This document shows positions 13,701 through 22,670 of a stretch of DNA of 64,000 nt, piece after piece. Each line of letters begins with the position of its first letter. Positions within the stretch are counted from its first letter, which is position 1. Below the pieces are notes generated by a model. It had not been told where the DNA came from. It was given only the letters and a program-made list of their open reading frames with translations, and made no database searches. Made by a program: the position numbers and the translations under genes. Source of the DNA: Owenia fusiformis (lineage: Eukaryota > Annelida > Polychaeta > Sabellida > Oweniidae); assembly GCA_903813345.2 (NCBI GenBank), contig CAIIXF020000001.1, positions 14,775,915 to 14,839,914 of the forward strand. The letters run 5' to 3'.

Positions 13701-16700
13701 TTTCTGTTCTTTACAAGGTAAGATCCCTTGGTTCTATGTGTCCAAATTGTTTGTGTTTCCACCAGGATAGACAAAATTGCTTAGTTCCTACCTACATTTA
13801 CATGTAGCTTTCAGCGGGAGTTACAAAATCGATGTGCTGTAGCTTGCATCTTGTAGAATTTTTAAATTTTTAATACATTTTAAAAGCAACGGTTTTAAAT
13901 CCATATATTTTCAGACTTTCACACTTGATTTGAACTGAAATTGTCGAATTCGTATGATTTGTTTTACTTTTTGAAACAGATATCATCAGCTCACAATTTC
14001 GTTCTGGAACCTTTGATATCTTCTTTGAAGAACATCAGAGACTTTGGTATGTATCATATATTAAGGATGGCGATGGCTTTCTTTTATCTTGGCTTTAACA
14101 TGTCTTATTTTTACATACTTTTAAATAAATAGGGATATTTTCTTTTAAGTTGTGCCTTAAACCAGTTCTCACAACTGTTTTTACAATATGAACTTTTTAT
14201 TTCTGTGAGTATTTAATGTTTTAGGTAACGAAGTCGATATAGAAAGGGGATTACTTCTGGAGGAACTTTTACCAGCCAGTGCAAGATCTTCTTATTACCG
14301 CTACAATGGGAGCATTCCCCATCCACCATGCACGGAGACTGGATACATTTGGTATGTCTTTGCCGACCACCTTTACCTCTCAGAGAATCAGGTACGAAAA
14401 TCACACTAAATGGTAAAAAACACTTGCCTACTTCCAAATCAATAATAAGTAGCAGCAAATGACAATATTCGGTAAAATAGAATTGATCCCCTTCCAGTTA
14501 AATGAGCTCAAGATGCTTCGGGATAGTAATGGTAACCGTATGGATAACCTGTTCCGACCTGTGCAAAGTTTAGAAGGACGAATCGTTTCTAGACCAGCCT
14601 TCCGAATACCAAGGGTCGATTTTCTCAGTGATTCTGACAAGGCACCACCAACTAAAAAAGAATGTGAGTAACAATCAGGTATCCAAAGCTAAGTTCATGA
14701 AGAGAAATGAAAAAGATATACCTCTATTATGGATACTCATGGCCGATCAATGTAAGCTACTCGCTTGCATCATTTTGTACCCTCACCCTTTTCTAGCTTG
14801 CCTTGATGTGTTCTTTGTAATTGACGAGAGCTGTTCAGTATATGAGGATATACCAAAGGTTAAGCAGCTACTGCTTGATGTAGTGGATAAGACTATCATT
14901 GGAAGGAGGTCTGTGTTGATGTCATTGGTGAGGTAAATAATCATTAGTATAGTTATTTTTAGTGTTAATATAATACTTTGTATGCGATGTACCAACATCA
15001 TACAAAATTCTTCGAATATAAAATGTAGATTCTGTTTCAGGTACCATGACGATGTCAACTTGAATTTTTACCATCTGAACACAACAAACAACGAAGTGAC
15101 CAAGAAGTTTATTGAAACACAGCCTCTGGGCCAGACTGCTTCTTGCAAGACTCAGACATACGATGCGTTGAAGTTCAACTCAGAATTGTAAGTTACATCG
15201 GCTTCAATGTCCATCTTAGTTTGGCTATGTCATTTCCGGGCAAGTAACATTCTCATGCCGGCGATGATGAACTCCCCGGGATGTACGCATATTAAGCAGT
15301 CCCTACTCTAACGAGAAGTATCATTCTCGCGGCAATTACTCTTCTATACTCCTCAAAATAAGTTAAGGACCAGTCTTTTTCCTCATGGGTTTACATGTTT
15401 AACCCCATGTATCTTAAAACTCAATTTTCTAAACCCGAAACAAAAGAAAAACTGATATTGTAAATGGATATGTACTTTGACTCTATTCTCTATATTTCAG
15501 GTAATTTTCAATTTAATCTCTCTATCAAAATCAGATTTTTGGATATATTTTCGGTAAAACATTTATTAAAAATAATTTCTGAGTAGACAATTGAATTGTT
15601 TTACTTTCTGCATGTTTGGTATTAAGCTTACTTTGTGAGAATTACAGATAATAGAGCATCAACGTATTTTGACAACTCATTTTTGACCCCTGTGTTATTT
15701 CAATGGGAGGTTTATTGAGAAATGATTTTGACTTTTGAGATTCATAACTTTGTAAAACCTGGAGAAACAAATCAATTTCTTGTTGTAGACAAGTTAGCAA
15801 ATTCAGTTGTCTATTTAAATTCCATTTTTGAGAGCAATTGAATGTATGAATATTTTCTCATATGACTTTTGGCAACCCAACCACTTCCCATTGGTTTACA
15901 TTGGTTCTGCCATTTTTATTAAATTCCTCAAATTTGACATCAATTTTTGACATATTGAAACGGAGAGATTGAATTGAAAATTTTCTGAAATATAGAGAAT
16001 AGAGTCAAGGTACATATCCATTTACATTATCAGTTTTTCTTTCGTTTCAGGCTTTGCAAATATAAGAGTTCAAACAGAGATGGGGTTTAACATGTAAACC
16101 TATGAGGAAAAAGACTGGTCCTTAACTTTTTTTGAGGAGTATATTTCCATGGTCAATTTACATTGTAGTTTCTTCCGTTTGGGCAAAAATGCATCGGACA
16201 AATACACCGGAGTCAGGTCTAATTCAATTGCCAAGGATGTTTTGTTTGTGATCACCGATGGCGTATCGATTCCAATAGGCAGACGGAGTCGTAAGTAGGC
16301 TAATGAATAAATGAATTGGAAAGGCAGAACCGCCATCCGAGTTCATATTATTTCAATATGATGAAAATTGATCTGTGTAATCATTCTCTTTTTCCTTAAC
16401 GGAATGACTATAATAAAATGTTTATTTGACAGAGGCATTGAAACAGGCTCAAAAGATTAGGATATCAGGGGTGAAAATGTTTACAATTGGGTTACATAAC
16501 CAGAAGGAGCGAGACGGCTCCCCCGAACTACTAGGCTTCGTCAATGATGATGCGAATCACGCGTTCAGTATAGACGACATTGATCTAGCGGATACTGTTG
16601 CAGGAATTATCAACTCGGCAGACCCTTGCTTTTCTACCACCACTCCTAGGCCAACTACCACAACTACGCTTCCTGAAAGAGAAATTGGTAGCTATCTGAC

Positions 16701-19700
16701 TTGGCTAGACTTGGCTATCGTTATTCTTTCCTTTTTATGTCCCCACCACATAGTGTGGAGCCATATTGTCGGCCTAAGCTCGTTCGTCTGTTTGTCCGTC
16801 CATCCACCTGTCCGGCAGTTTTCTCCAAAACAGCTAGAGATATCACCTGAAGATTTTCAGGGATAACTTATGAGTGCATAGTGCATACAGATGTGGATAA
16901 AACTTTTTTAACTCGATCTCTACTTCCTGTTGGCCATTTTGAAGTCAAATGCTAAAATCCCTGTCTGCAAACTATAAGAAAAGCGGCTTCACACATTGGT
17001 GATTCACTCGATTACGCTGGTTAACGAAAGAAAAAAGAAAAGTCGTATCTTCGAGGTTCCGACATTTTATTACCGTTTCTTGAACCAGCGTAATCGAGTG
17101 GATCACTAGTGTTCACAGTTGCTTTTCAAACTTTAACATCTTGTTCAGCTCACTTCATTCTACATCTGAATAGGGGTTGGACCTGTTAGCTCAGTCATTT
17201 TCACTTTAACTATTTAGCAGCTTTATAAATAATTTAAGGTGTGATATGTTGTAAAAGACTATGTTATTGTTAAACAGTAGTTGTATGCAATAATTTTGTA
17301 AAAAGAAATCAGCAAAAACTACTTTTTTATTGCCGGTGTAAAAGGGTAGGAGGTCCTATCAAATTATGGTCCTTCTCTCCATTGATTTATATGGTGACCT
17401 AAATACAACTCTTTCCCTTATCTTATACACAATCAGGGCCAGTAAGGGCAGTTTAGAAAGGGGACCATAATCCCCAGGGGACCATAATTTCTTTCACACC
17501 GGCCATTTTGGATTTTTCCACCCTAAAATCTTGTCTGTAAATGGGGATTTCCAAAATTCAAACGCAAATATCTTTGGAAATACAGTAGGTAATATGTAGG
17601 TAAAAGAAAAAAATTTACCCTTCTTATTTTGATGATAATCATATTATTGTAACATCTTAAGAATATGGGTTTTGTTACTCTAGATCTGTTCTGCAGGGGA
17701 TCTTTTGAAGATTGATAGATTAACATGAGGCTCAATATAGGTTTTTATAGTTTTTAATGGCTAAATAAATTAAAACTTAAGGAATTTTCAGAAATATGTC
17801 TGTTTGATCTTTTAAAATCAAAGTATTAACTATAGAAATCTACAATATAAGAAAATTTCAAAGTGGGCTTTTTGAGAAAAGGACACTTTAGTAAAGCTAT
17901 ATTGATAGCGGTTTATAATGGCACTCAATGGGGATTTTCTAGAATTTAAATGCCAATATCTTTGGAACTAGGAAAAAGAAAAAATTTAACCCTTCTTATT
18001 TTGAAGATAATCATGTTCTTGTAACATACTGCATGTGCTGGGAATATGGGTTTTACTACCCTGCGTGCAGAGTCTAGTTAAACTACAACGAAGAAGACAA
18101 AGTTCTCTTTTAAGAAGTGAAGTCAAACGAATGCAAACAGGGTAGGGTTTTACCGTTTTTTAACTTTTCTGCAGGGGGTCCTGTGAAGATTGATAAATTA
18201 ACAAGGGGCTCAATATACGGTTTTTAATATTATAGTTTTAAAGGCTAAATACATATTAAAGTAAGAAATTTTCAGAAATACGTCTTTATATAAATGTAAG
18301 TCGGCATGTATTCGACAGTTAATGTACATACATGATGTATGCATCAACGTGTGACTTAAATATCAGTTCATGACTATCATATTTGGCTTTCAAAAATTAA
18401 GTTGGAAGTTACAGTGGTAGGAGATTAACGAAAACGTCAATCACATCCAAATATCCGAACGACGTCAAGTATTAACAATACACTTTTCGTGCATCTCGAA
18501 CAAGGCAAGGTTCTGTGATCCAGCAATGTGCATTCCGAAAGAAAAAATCACAAATATCAACAAATTTCTTTGAGTAGGATATTACATTCGAAATTCACAA
18601 TTTTCAAAATCTTTGTTTTAACCAAGAATTGTAAGAACTTGAAACATGTTGTTAGTTTTTCAAACCGCATATCCTCATTTACGTTCTTTCACAAGGATGA
18701 ATCCATTTGAAAACAAGGATTTTCTCGATTATTCTTCAAAACTACCCTTGAAATATAAGTATGTAGGATATTACAGTGTAAATTGACACGCATTTGTTTG
18801 CTCCATATCATGAACAAATAAATGCAGTACCATCTTTGAATATTTGAAAACAGAAAGTTAATTCTGTATGTAAACAAGAAAAAATACATTTATGGTTGGT
18901 TCATAATGAAAAATGACAAATAACATACATCTTTTGAAGTAGGGGTATAAAGGGACACAGTGGAAAATCAGAAATTTAGGCCATATCCCCAAGATTGCTT
19001 CACCAATATGTAACAGAACATCAAAATTATCATTTACACGTTTGCTGATAGGTGCAATTGTGGCACCATTCTTAGTAAATATTGATGAACATACGAAAAT
19101 CTAATGTTGACTAAGTTACTTGACTTGACCGTTCAATTTTTTTAGTAACAAATTTTGACATTGGAACAACGACCAAGACTCCAACCACAACAAAACCACC
19201 AATTGCATTCAGTTGCCGAGATAAGTTAGACATCATATTGATAATCGATACGTCTCAGAGTTTGTTAAACAAAAAACAGAGAACAAGTCTAAAGGTTAGC
19301 AGAACGGCTGAAAAGGAATGGGAATATAGGCAAGGTGATAATATGACGTCTGAAAACCTCAAAACAGTCAAGGAGTTTTTGAGAGAATTGCTCGATCTAT
19401 ATGTAATCGGTAAGCTTTTATGGGACTAAAAACGTATCTAGTGTCTGCTAAAATATTTAGTTGGTGCAAGTCTGAGTACGGCTACTACGTGCAACTACAA
19501 GTAGATACTATACTAAATACAATAAAAACTGAAGGATCCATTTCCCAAGTATACTTTGAAATCAAATCTATCTTTAATCCTAGGACACGGTGCAACACAC
19601 GTGGCAATTCTGACATTCGACGAAGAGGTTGTCTTACATCAAAAGCTTAATGACACAAAGAATAGGGAAACCACGATCCAAGCGCTAATGGGCATTAAAG

Positions 19701-22670
19701 AGTGGACTGGAAAGGGCACAAGAACTGACGAAGCTTTATTTCAAGCGAAAAAGTATGTATCAATGTTTCAACCTTATTTAGAACAAAGGTTCTGATGGTG
19801 TCACATATACATGTACATCATCACCGTTCCACAACTAGTTACTTTGACGGAACGAGTTTTTTATTTTCTCGGTTTAAACCGACTTATAAGTCAAGTTGCA
19901 GATAATTTGGCACAAAGCTTGAAAATATAGTCTTGCTTTAATAAGTTTCTTCGATTTAAAATTTGTTTCGTTGATGAAGCTGCAATTCATATTTAGTCCC
20001 TCGCTTTTGTTACCCTATCACACCAAACTAGTTTTCACTACGTTCTCAAAACGGGCGTCAACTGTGTACGAACGGAATGGACGTACTTAGAACCGTTTGG
20101 GGTCTATTTACAAACTTCATCGAACGTACCCGAACGGGTAGGTCCTCTAGAACTTAGAACATGCTCAAAATGTTCTCGTTGTCGATACGTTCTACAATTA
20201 GAACGAGTGACAACGTACTAACGACGAGCTGGACGTACTACGAACGGAACCGTCGTACTTCAATCCTACTAGGGATGTTTTAACAACGAGTTGAACTGTC
20301 TGAGGACGTATTGAGAACGAGGTAGAACTAATTGCAAACCGGTTTAAACTGATTAAGAACGTTTTTAAGACTGCTTATGAACGAGTTAGCAAAAATATAG
20401 CTATCACACCAACAATTAAGTTGCCACTGCGTTCTTTAAACTGGTTTTAAACTGTGTGCGAACGGAATGAACGTAGCTGCAACTTTCTAAGGTCTATTTA
20501 CGAACTTCATAAACGTTCTCAAACGGGAAGGTGATTTTAGAATTTTGAAATGATTCAAAATTCGATGGCGACCATACCGTTCTGTAATTAGATCGTGTGA
20601 CAAAGTACTTCAAACGAGATGACCTACAGGAACGTAATATTAATTGCCGTACTTCAACCCTAATAGGGACGAGTTAACTTACGACGTTGTGCAATCGGAT
20701 ATCAATTTGTAGTGCATGTACATACCGACATGGTGCGACCTGGACGAACTAGGAATGAGATGGACGTATTATGAACGAAGTGGCTAATTATTTTTGACAT
20801 ATTTCACGACCACAGCCAGACTTAGCCCGTTTTACGGATTTTTCGTAGGACTGGAAAGAACGGTTGAGAACTAGTTTGGTGTGATTGGGGCCTTACATTG
20901 ACGAAAGTCTATTATATTACCAATGTATGTTACTTTGACGACTTACGTCAATGTAACAAAAGCGATGGTCTAAATGCATAAATTACAGCTTTATTTAAAA
21001 ATCAAATTCCAAACCGAGAGCAATTCTAAAAGCTATACTATATTGCCTAACTTTGTGCCAAACGATCAATCGCAACTTGCCTTATAAGTAGGTTTCAATT
21101 GAGAAAACAAAAACACGTAACAAGGAAGTTCATCCATTTTGCTACATCGACGTTCCGTCAAAGTAACTAGCTGTGGAACAATGATCATGGCCCACCATGG
21201 TGAGGTCACCGAAACTAGATTCCAATTTCTTTAATTTCATTCGGACTTAACTATAATCAGGATCAATGTATAAACAGTAAAACATTTTTTAAAATAGAAT
21301 ATTGTCCTCTCGGCCTGACAATCGTCCAGAGGCTGCCGATTTAGTGATTTTGGTAACAGATGGGGTCGTAACACCATGCTGTGAAACACATGAACGTGGA
21401 TGCTGCAGGTACGAAGTGTGTAAACCGAGCATCACTGGGAACCCATGTTTGAGCAAGGATGGAGCCATAGAGGTGAGTTGAATATGCATGGACCTACATC
21501 ATCAGTGCAATATATAGGGACAAAAAAGATTGGCCTTTTAAAGTAAAGTTTTTAAAAGTTCCTCACTCTGCGTTGTAAAATTAAAAACTTTACTTTAAAA
21601 TACCAATACTTTTTGTCCCTACATCTCGACACTGATGATACGCCTTGACAATATATAACCTACATAGGTTTGGCAACTGAAACCACTTGACATTGCTATG
21701 AAAACCAAAGTTTAATAGTGTGACAATGCAGGACTGTACGTTCTTAACAACAGATGTATGCTTATTGAACAGGGCATCATCATATCTAATTATCATAATT
21801 GATTCCCTAAATTGCAAAATATATTTCAGAGAGTTACAAATGTGTCCGAAGAAATACACGCTGATTTCAAGGAGGCAACCTTCATTGTACTTTCTCTGCC
21901 TAATAAACCGGAAGTTGTAAAAAAAGCTAAAAGGAACAAGAGAGGTGTACCAAGTAAAGCGACTAAAGATATTGGTAAATATGACAACTCTCTGGATGTT
22001 TGTGAAGTCTGTATTTTCCTCAACTACCAATTCACGATAGAAATACGACATGACAAACAGTAGTCTAAATTACCTTCCAACCTAATCTAGTGCTATAGAG
22101 GACATACACAAATCGTTAATCAAAATGTTTAGTATGCAATGGCAGTACAACTTTTTAAGTTTTTGTAAGCCAATGGTTGGCCATCGTGGCAAGCCACGCC
22201 CTCTCCATCTCTATCCTTCTGGAGATCTGCGATGCAACAGAGAGAATGATGGTTGGCCACGTAATTACTTAATTGATGTATTGTCGTTGTTTTGTTGTTT
22301 CAGCATTTAAGATGTATAAGAATATAGTTGGCAAAGGAAATGAAATGAATATTGTGAACTTTACCAAATTTGATGAGTTAGAGCACAGGATGAAGGATGT
22401 TAATGACAAAATATGCGAAGGGATAAAAAACAAATGTAAGGGAATAAGTTCACGTTCACTCTTAAAATGACACATATTAACAATTTCTTTTGAAGCAAAA
22501 ATATAGGTACGGTTGATAAATATGAATAATGAAACTGAAATCTTGTCTCTTGTTTAGAATTGCTTACTAGCAACCAATATACGAGCAATTAAAGTTATTG
22601 TATTTATTTGCTATTTGATTATCATTCTATTTATTTATTTGTATCCACAACAGACTCCAACAACCTATAG
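7689..22670 (+). CDS. Secreted pseudo-carbonic anhydrase with two vWA domains (18 exons)
   Basis: Joining 18 exons with GT-AG introns and consistent phases gives a 2,445-nt CDS for 814 residues. Residues 1-16 form a signal peptide (MVSLCILAVLPLLVSS). An alpha-carbonic-anhydrase fold runs from about 23 to 285 and is recognised by the ENGVDSWGE entry, CDTGTRQSPINI, GYIWYVF and FRPVQ motifs. The positions matching human CA2 His94, His96 and His119 are Asn112, Asn114 and Thr131, and Thr199 is Pro215, so hydration of CO2 is not expected. vWA1 (about 297-490) has MIDAS D304-x-S306-x-S308, Thr377 and TDG419-420. Thr/Pro linkers follow. vWA2 (about 543-800) has D549-x-S551-x-S553, GKGTRTDEA and TDG, plus a Cys-rich insertion and an RNKR basic site. 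There is no transmembrane segment. Likely an extracellular divalent-cation-dependent binding protein; the actual ligand is unknown. Confidence 0.85.
7890..9360. mobile_element. Inverted-repeat element with GCAGWGGCGTAGCTA ends and a nested foldback
   Basis: It begins GCAGAGGCGTAGCTA at 7890 and ends with the inverse TAGCTACGCCACTGC at 9360, with ATG flanking both sides, in intron 1. Inside, the block 7919-8010 (ending in ACGCCCGTG) recurs inverted at about 8217-8308 and again, in tandem with that copy, at about 8319-8413. No transposase was recognised. The rest of intron 1 (to 10015) holds a small hairpin at 9436-9500 and nothing else recognised. Confidence 0.65.
9436..9500. repeat. Short hairpin with ATATATAT arms
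   Basis: GAGCGGAAGATATATATATC is followed by the inverse of itself ending CACCCGCTC, with GAGCGGAGCGGGAG in the centre. It is an imperfect palindrome of about 65 bp in intron 1 and may be a small foldback element. Confidence 0.5.
10016..10033 (+). CDS. CA-vWA gene exon 2: 18-nt microexon
   Basis: Between TTTTTCAG and GTAAGTG lie only 18 nt. With a phase-1 G on either side they encode EFTGEN, which completes the start of the carbonic anhydrase fold (family pattern Y-x-G-x-x-G-P-x-x-W). Both splice sites are strong and the phase matches exons 1 and 3. Confidence 0.7.
10466..10633 (+). CDS. CA-vWA gene exon 3: carbonic anhydrase N-terminal part
   Basis: Encodes GVDSWGEDTPLC, then DTGTRQSPINI, the alpha-carbonic-anhydrase hallmark near the N-terminus, and runs on to NDGVK, where the proton-shuttle His64 of human CA2 would be close by; no His is present there. 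Phase 1 at both ends. Confidence 0.9.
10901..11216. mobile_element. Tc1/mariner-like MITE
   Basis: Ends are CAGGCCGGGCCGAAAAAATT and the inverse of a close variant (AATTTTTTGGCCCATCCTG), followed by a shared ATTGGAACATTTTTC arm, and TA flanks both sides. The element is 316 bp, has no transposase and lies in intron 3. Confidence 0.75.
11221..12620. mobile_element. Tc1/mariner-like element with long (about 85 bp) inverted repeats
   Basis: The arm from CAGGATGATC at 11221 through AATGTTGATC near 11304 recurs inverted at 12540-12620, with TA on both sides. It starts four bases after the preceding element ends. A second element (11583-12524) sits inside it. No transposase domain was recognised. 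The rest of intron 3, to 13023, contains only AAGGTCA-type repeats with no gene. Confidence 0.75.
11583..12524. mobile_element. Nested TA-flanked inverted-repeat element
   Basis: CAGTGGGGGACATAAAGAAT at 11583 pairs with ATTTTTTGTCCCCACTG ending at 12524, flanked by TA. It carries a 91-codon open stretch at 12193-12468 with no recognised domain, and two near-adjacent copies of ATGACACGTGTCA at 11742-11768. It lies entirely inside the element at 11221-12620, so it is younger. Confidence 0.65.
13024..13157 (+). CDS. CA-vWA gene exon 4: zinc-site strand with Asn-Asn
   Basis: Encodes VRIDIGEKQNVFAYF, then YRLRDVNINWPASHLIDG and ends YRADLE. It aligns with the family F-H-F-H-W-G...S-E-H-x-x-D-G...E-L-H strand, where both zinc-binding His are Asn (112, 114) and the SEH Glu is Ser. 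Acceptor CAG at 13021-13023, donor GTAAAT, phase 0 end. Confidence 0.9.
13622..13717 (+). CDS. CA-vWA gene exon 5: third zinc position lost
   Basis: Encodes LTLRGYNAELYKSIDDA followed by DGIALFSVLYK, matching the carbonic anhydrase segment E-L-H-L-V-H-W-N...D-G-L-A-V-L-G-V-F. The third zinc histidine is Thr131. It is exactly 32 codons, phase 0 on both sides. Confidence 0.88.
13980..14046 (+). CDS. CA-vWA gene exon 6: carbonic anhydrase helix
   Basis: Encodes ISSAHNFVLEPLISSLKNIR then DF. It corresponds to the helix (N-x-x-L-x-x-L-x-x-I) between the core strands of alpha-carbonic anhydrases. Acceptor AAACAG, donor GTATGT, ends in phase 1. Confidence 0.8.
14225..14391 (+). CDS. CA-vWA gene exon 7: carbonic anhydrase TTPP region
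   Basis: Encodes GNEVDIERGLLLEELLPAS, then YYRYNGSIPHPPCTETGYIW and YVFADHLYLSENQ. The family motif S-L-T-T-P-P is S-I-P-H-P-P here, so the catalytic Thr199 is Pro215. The fold is recognisable but the active site is not kept. Confidence 0.9.
14498..14663 (+). CDS. CA-vWA gene exon 8: end of carbonic anhydrase fold
   Basis: Encodes LNELKMLRDSNGNRMDNLFR, PVQSLEGRIVSRPAFR and a Lys-rich tail. It matches the family Q-L-x-x-F-R...N-x-R-P-x-Q-x-L-x-x-R end. Donor GTGAGT; ends in phase 1. Confidence 0.88.
14797..14932 (+). CDS. CA-vWA gene exon 9: vWA1 start with MIDAS
   Basis: Encodes CLDVFFVIDESCSVYEDIPK, VKQLLLDVVDKTIIG and RRSVLMSLV. The hydrophobic strand followed by D-E-S-C-S is the vWA MIDAS motif DxSxS. 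The donor AG|GTAAAT leaves AG, which pairs with the G of the next exon to make Arg. Confidence 0.85.
15041..15187 (+). CDS. CA-vWA gene exon 10: vWA1 middle
   Basis: Encodes YHDDVNLNFYHLNTT and later QTASCKTQTYDALKF, in which a Thr serves the MIDAS. The strand Y-H-D-D-V-N-L matches the family S-L-V-x-F-x-x-x-V. Ends in phase 2. Confidence 0.88.
15347..16141. mobile_element. Palindromic TA-flanked element in intron 10
   Basis: The left arm from TACTCCTCAAAATAAGTTAA to the ATTTTCAATTTAATCTCTC block (about 15347-15525) recurs inverted at about 15960-16141; TA flanks both ends. The middle (15526-15960) shows no coding sequence. The element ends only 27 bases before the acceptor of exon 11 and fills most of the intron. 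Confidence 0.75.
16169..16290 (+). CDS. CA-vWA gene exon 11: vWA1 TDG strand
   Basis: Encodes FFRLGKNASDKYTGVRSN then SIAKDVLFVITDGVSIPIG. V-L-F-V-I-T-D-G is the vWA strand carrying the last MIDAS Asp (419). Ends in phase 1 before GTAAGT. Confidence 0.88.
16433..16687 (+). CDS. CA-vWA gene exon 12: vWA1 end and Thr-rich linker
   Basis: Encodes QALKQAQKIRISGVKMFTIG, then a GFVNDDANHAFSIDDI segment typical of the vWA end, a single Cys (ADPCFS) and the linker TTTPRPTTTTTLP, a probable O-glycosylated spacer. Ends in phase 1 before GTAGCT. Confidence 0.88.
16688..19145. other. Intron 12, repeat content
   Basis: It holds a dispersed-repeat fragment (GTCCCCACCACATAGTGTGG, 16738 on), a hairpin at about 16990-17120 with GATTCACTCGATTACGCTGG arms, a small inverted-repeat element at about 17331-17508 with GCCGGTGTAAA ends, and a direct duplication of about 400 bp (17540-17800 and 17932-18290). 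A CCTGCGTGCAGAGTCTAGTT repeat near 18060 recurs near 63813. The rest, 18300-19145, shows nothing recognisable. Confidence 0.5.
19146..19409 (+). CDS. CA-vWA gene exon 13: second linker and vWA2 start
   Basis: Encodes VTNFDIGTTTKTPTTTKPP, then FSCRDKLDIILIIDTSQS, the MIDAS DxSxS of the second vWA domain, then LLNKKQRTSLK and a helix NLKTVKEFLRELLDLYVI. Ends in phase 1 before GTAAGC. Confidence 0.88.
19584..19752 (+). CDS. CA-vWA gene exon 14: vWA2 middle
   Basis: Encodes HGATHVAILTFDEEVVLHQK, then WTGKGTRTDEALFQAKK. G-T-R-T-D-E-A-L supplies the MIDAS Thr. Ends in phase 2 before GTATGT. Confidence 0.88.
19822..21183. mobile_element. Long foldback MITE in intron 14
   Basis: The ends CACCGTTCCACAACTAGTTA and its near-inverse (TAACTAGCTGTGGAACAATG) are flanked by ATCAT on both sides (19817-19821, 21184-21188). 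The two halves are imperfect inverted copies of each other along nearly 190 bp. A second, shorter member is at 33680-33963. A separate element (20013-20892) interrupts it near its centre. Non-coding. Confidence 0.75.
20013..20892. mobile_element. PIF/Harbinger-like non-autonomous element nested in the foldback MITE
   Basis: Ends are CCCTATCACACCAAACTAGT and the inverse ACTAGTTTGGTGTGATTGGGG-type end with CC, flanked by TTA (20010-20012, 20893-20895). Removing it with one TTA rejoins the host foldback to match the sister copy at 33.7 kb. A second partial copy of its left end (CTATCACACCAACAATTAAG) starts near 20401, so it may itself be a tandem. Internally it carries many AACGNNNT-type short repeats. 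No coding sequence. Confidence 0.7.
21298..21472 (+). CDS. CA-vWA gene exon 15: vWA2 TDG strand and Cys-rich insertion
   Basis: Encodes ILSSRPDNRPEAADLVILV, TDGVVTPCCETHERGCC and RYEVCKPSITGNPCL. The TDG supplies the last MIDAS Asp. It is followed by six Cys within about 30 residues, an insertion not found in ordinary vWA domains and likely disulfide-bonded. Phase 0 end. Confidence 0.85.
21497..21650. repeat. Hairpin MITE with ATCATCAGTG ends
   Basis: ATCATCAGTG, then TAGGGACAAAAA and TTTTAAAGTAAAGTTTTT, recur inverted within 150 bp. It is a short foldback element in intron 15, about 180 bases before the next exon. Confidence 0.6.
21830..21974 (+). CDS. CA-vWA gene exon 16: vWA2 strand and basic site
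   Basis: Encodes RVTNVSEEIHADFKEATFIV, LSLPNKPEVVKK then AKRNKRGVPSKATKDI. A-T-F-I-V-L-S-L is a vWA core strand. RNKR (752-755) fits a furin R-x-K/R-R site inside a Lys/Arg-rich loop. Ends in phase 1. Confidence 0.82.
22304..22435 (+). CDS. CA-vWA gene exon 17: vWA2 end
   Basis: Encodes FKMYKNIVGKGNEMNIVNF then TKFDELEHRMKDVNDKICEG and IKNKC-type codons. The pattern N-F-x-x-F-D-E-L followed by an amphipathic helix ending in I-C is the usual vWA C-terminus. Donor GTAAGG, phase 1. Confidence 0.85.
22654..22670 (+). CDS. CA-vWA gene exon 18: short terminal exon
   Basis: After the acceptor CCACAACAG, 17 nt complete a Tyr codon and encode SNNL then TAG. The phase fits exon 17, but such a short exon is not certain. 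Reading through exon 17's donor instead would meet a stop within about ten codons. Confidence 0.55.

Noticed and set aside
16688-16866. Read-through of CA-vWA exon 12 into a hydrophobic stretch (LTWLDLAIVILSFL) as a membrane anchor
   Set aside because: The stretch runs into a common dispersed repeat starting at 16738, the donor is acceptable, and exon 13 continues the frame with a matching linker and a full vWA domain.
21590-22051. 153-codon minus-strand open frame
   Set aside because: It lies opposite CA-vWA exon 16, and its translation resembles no domain I recognise.
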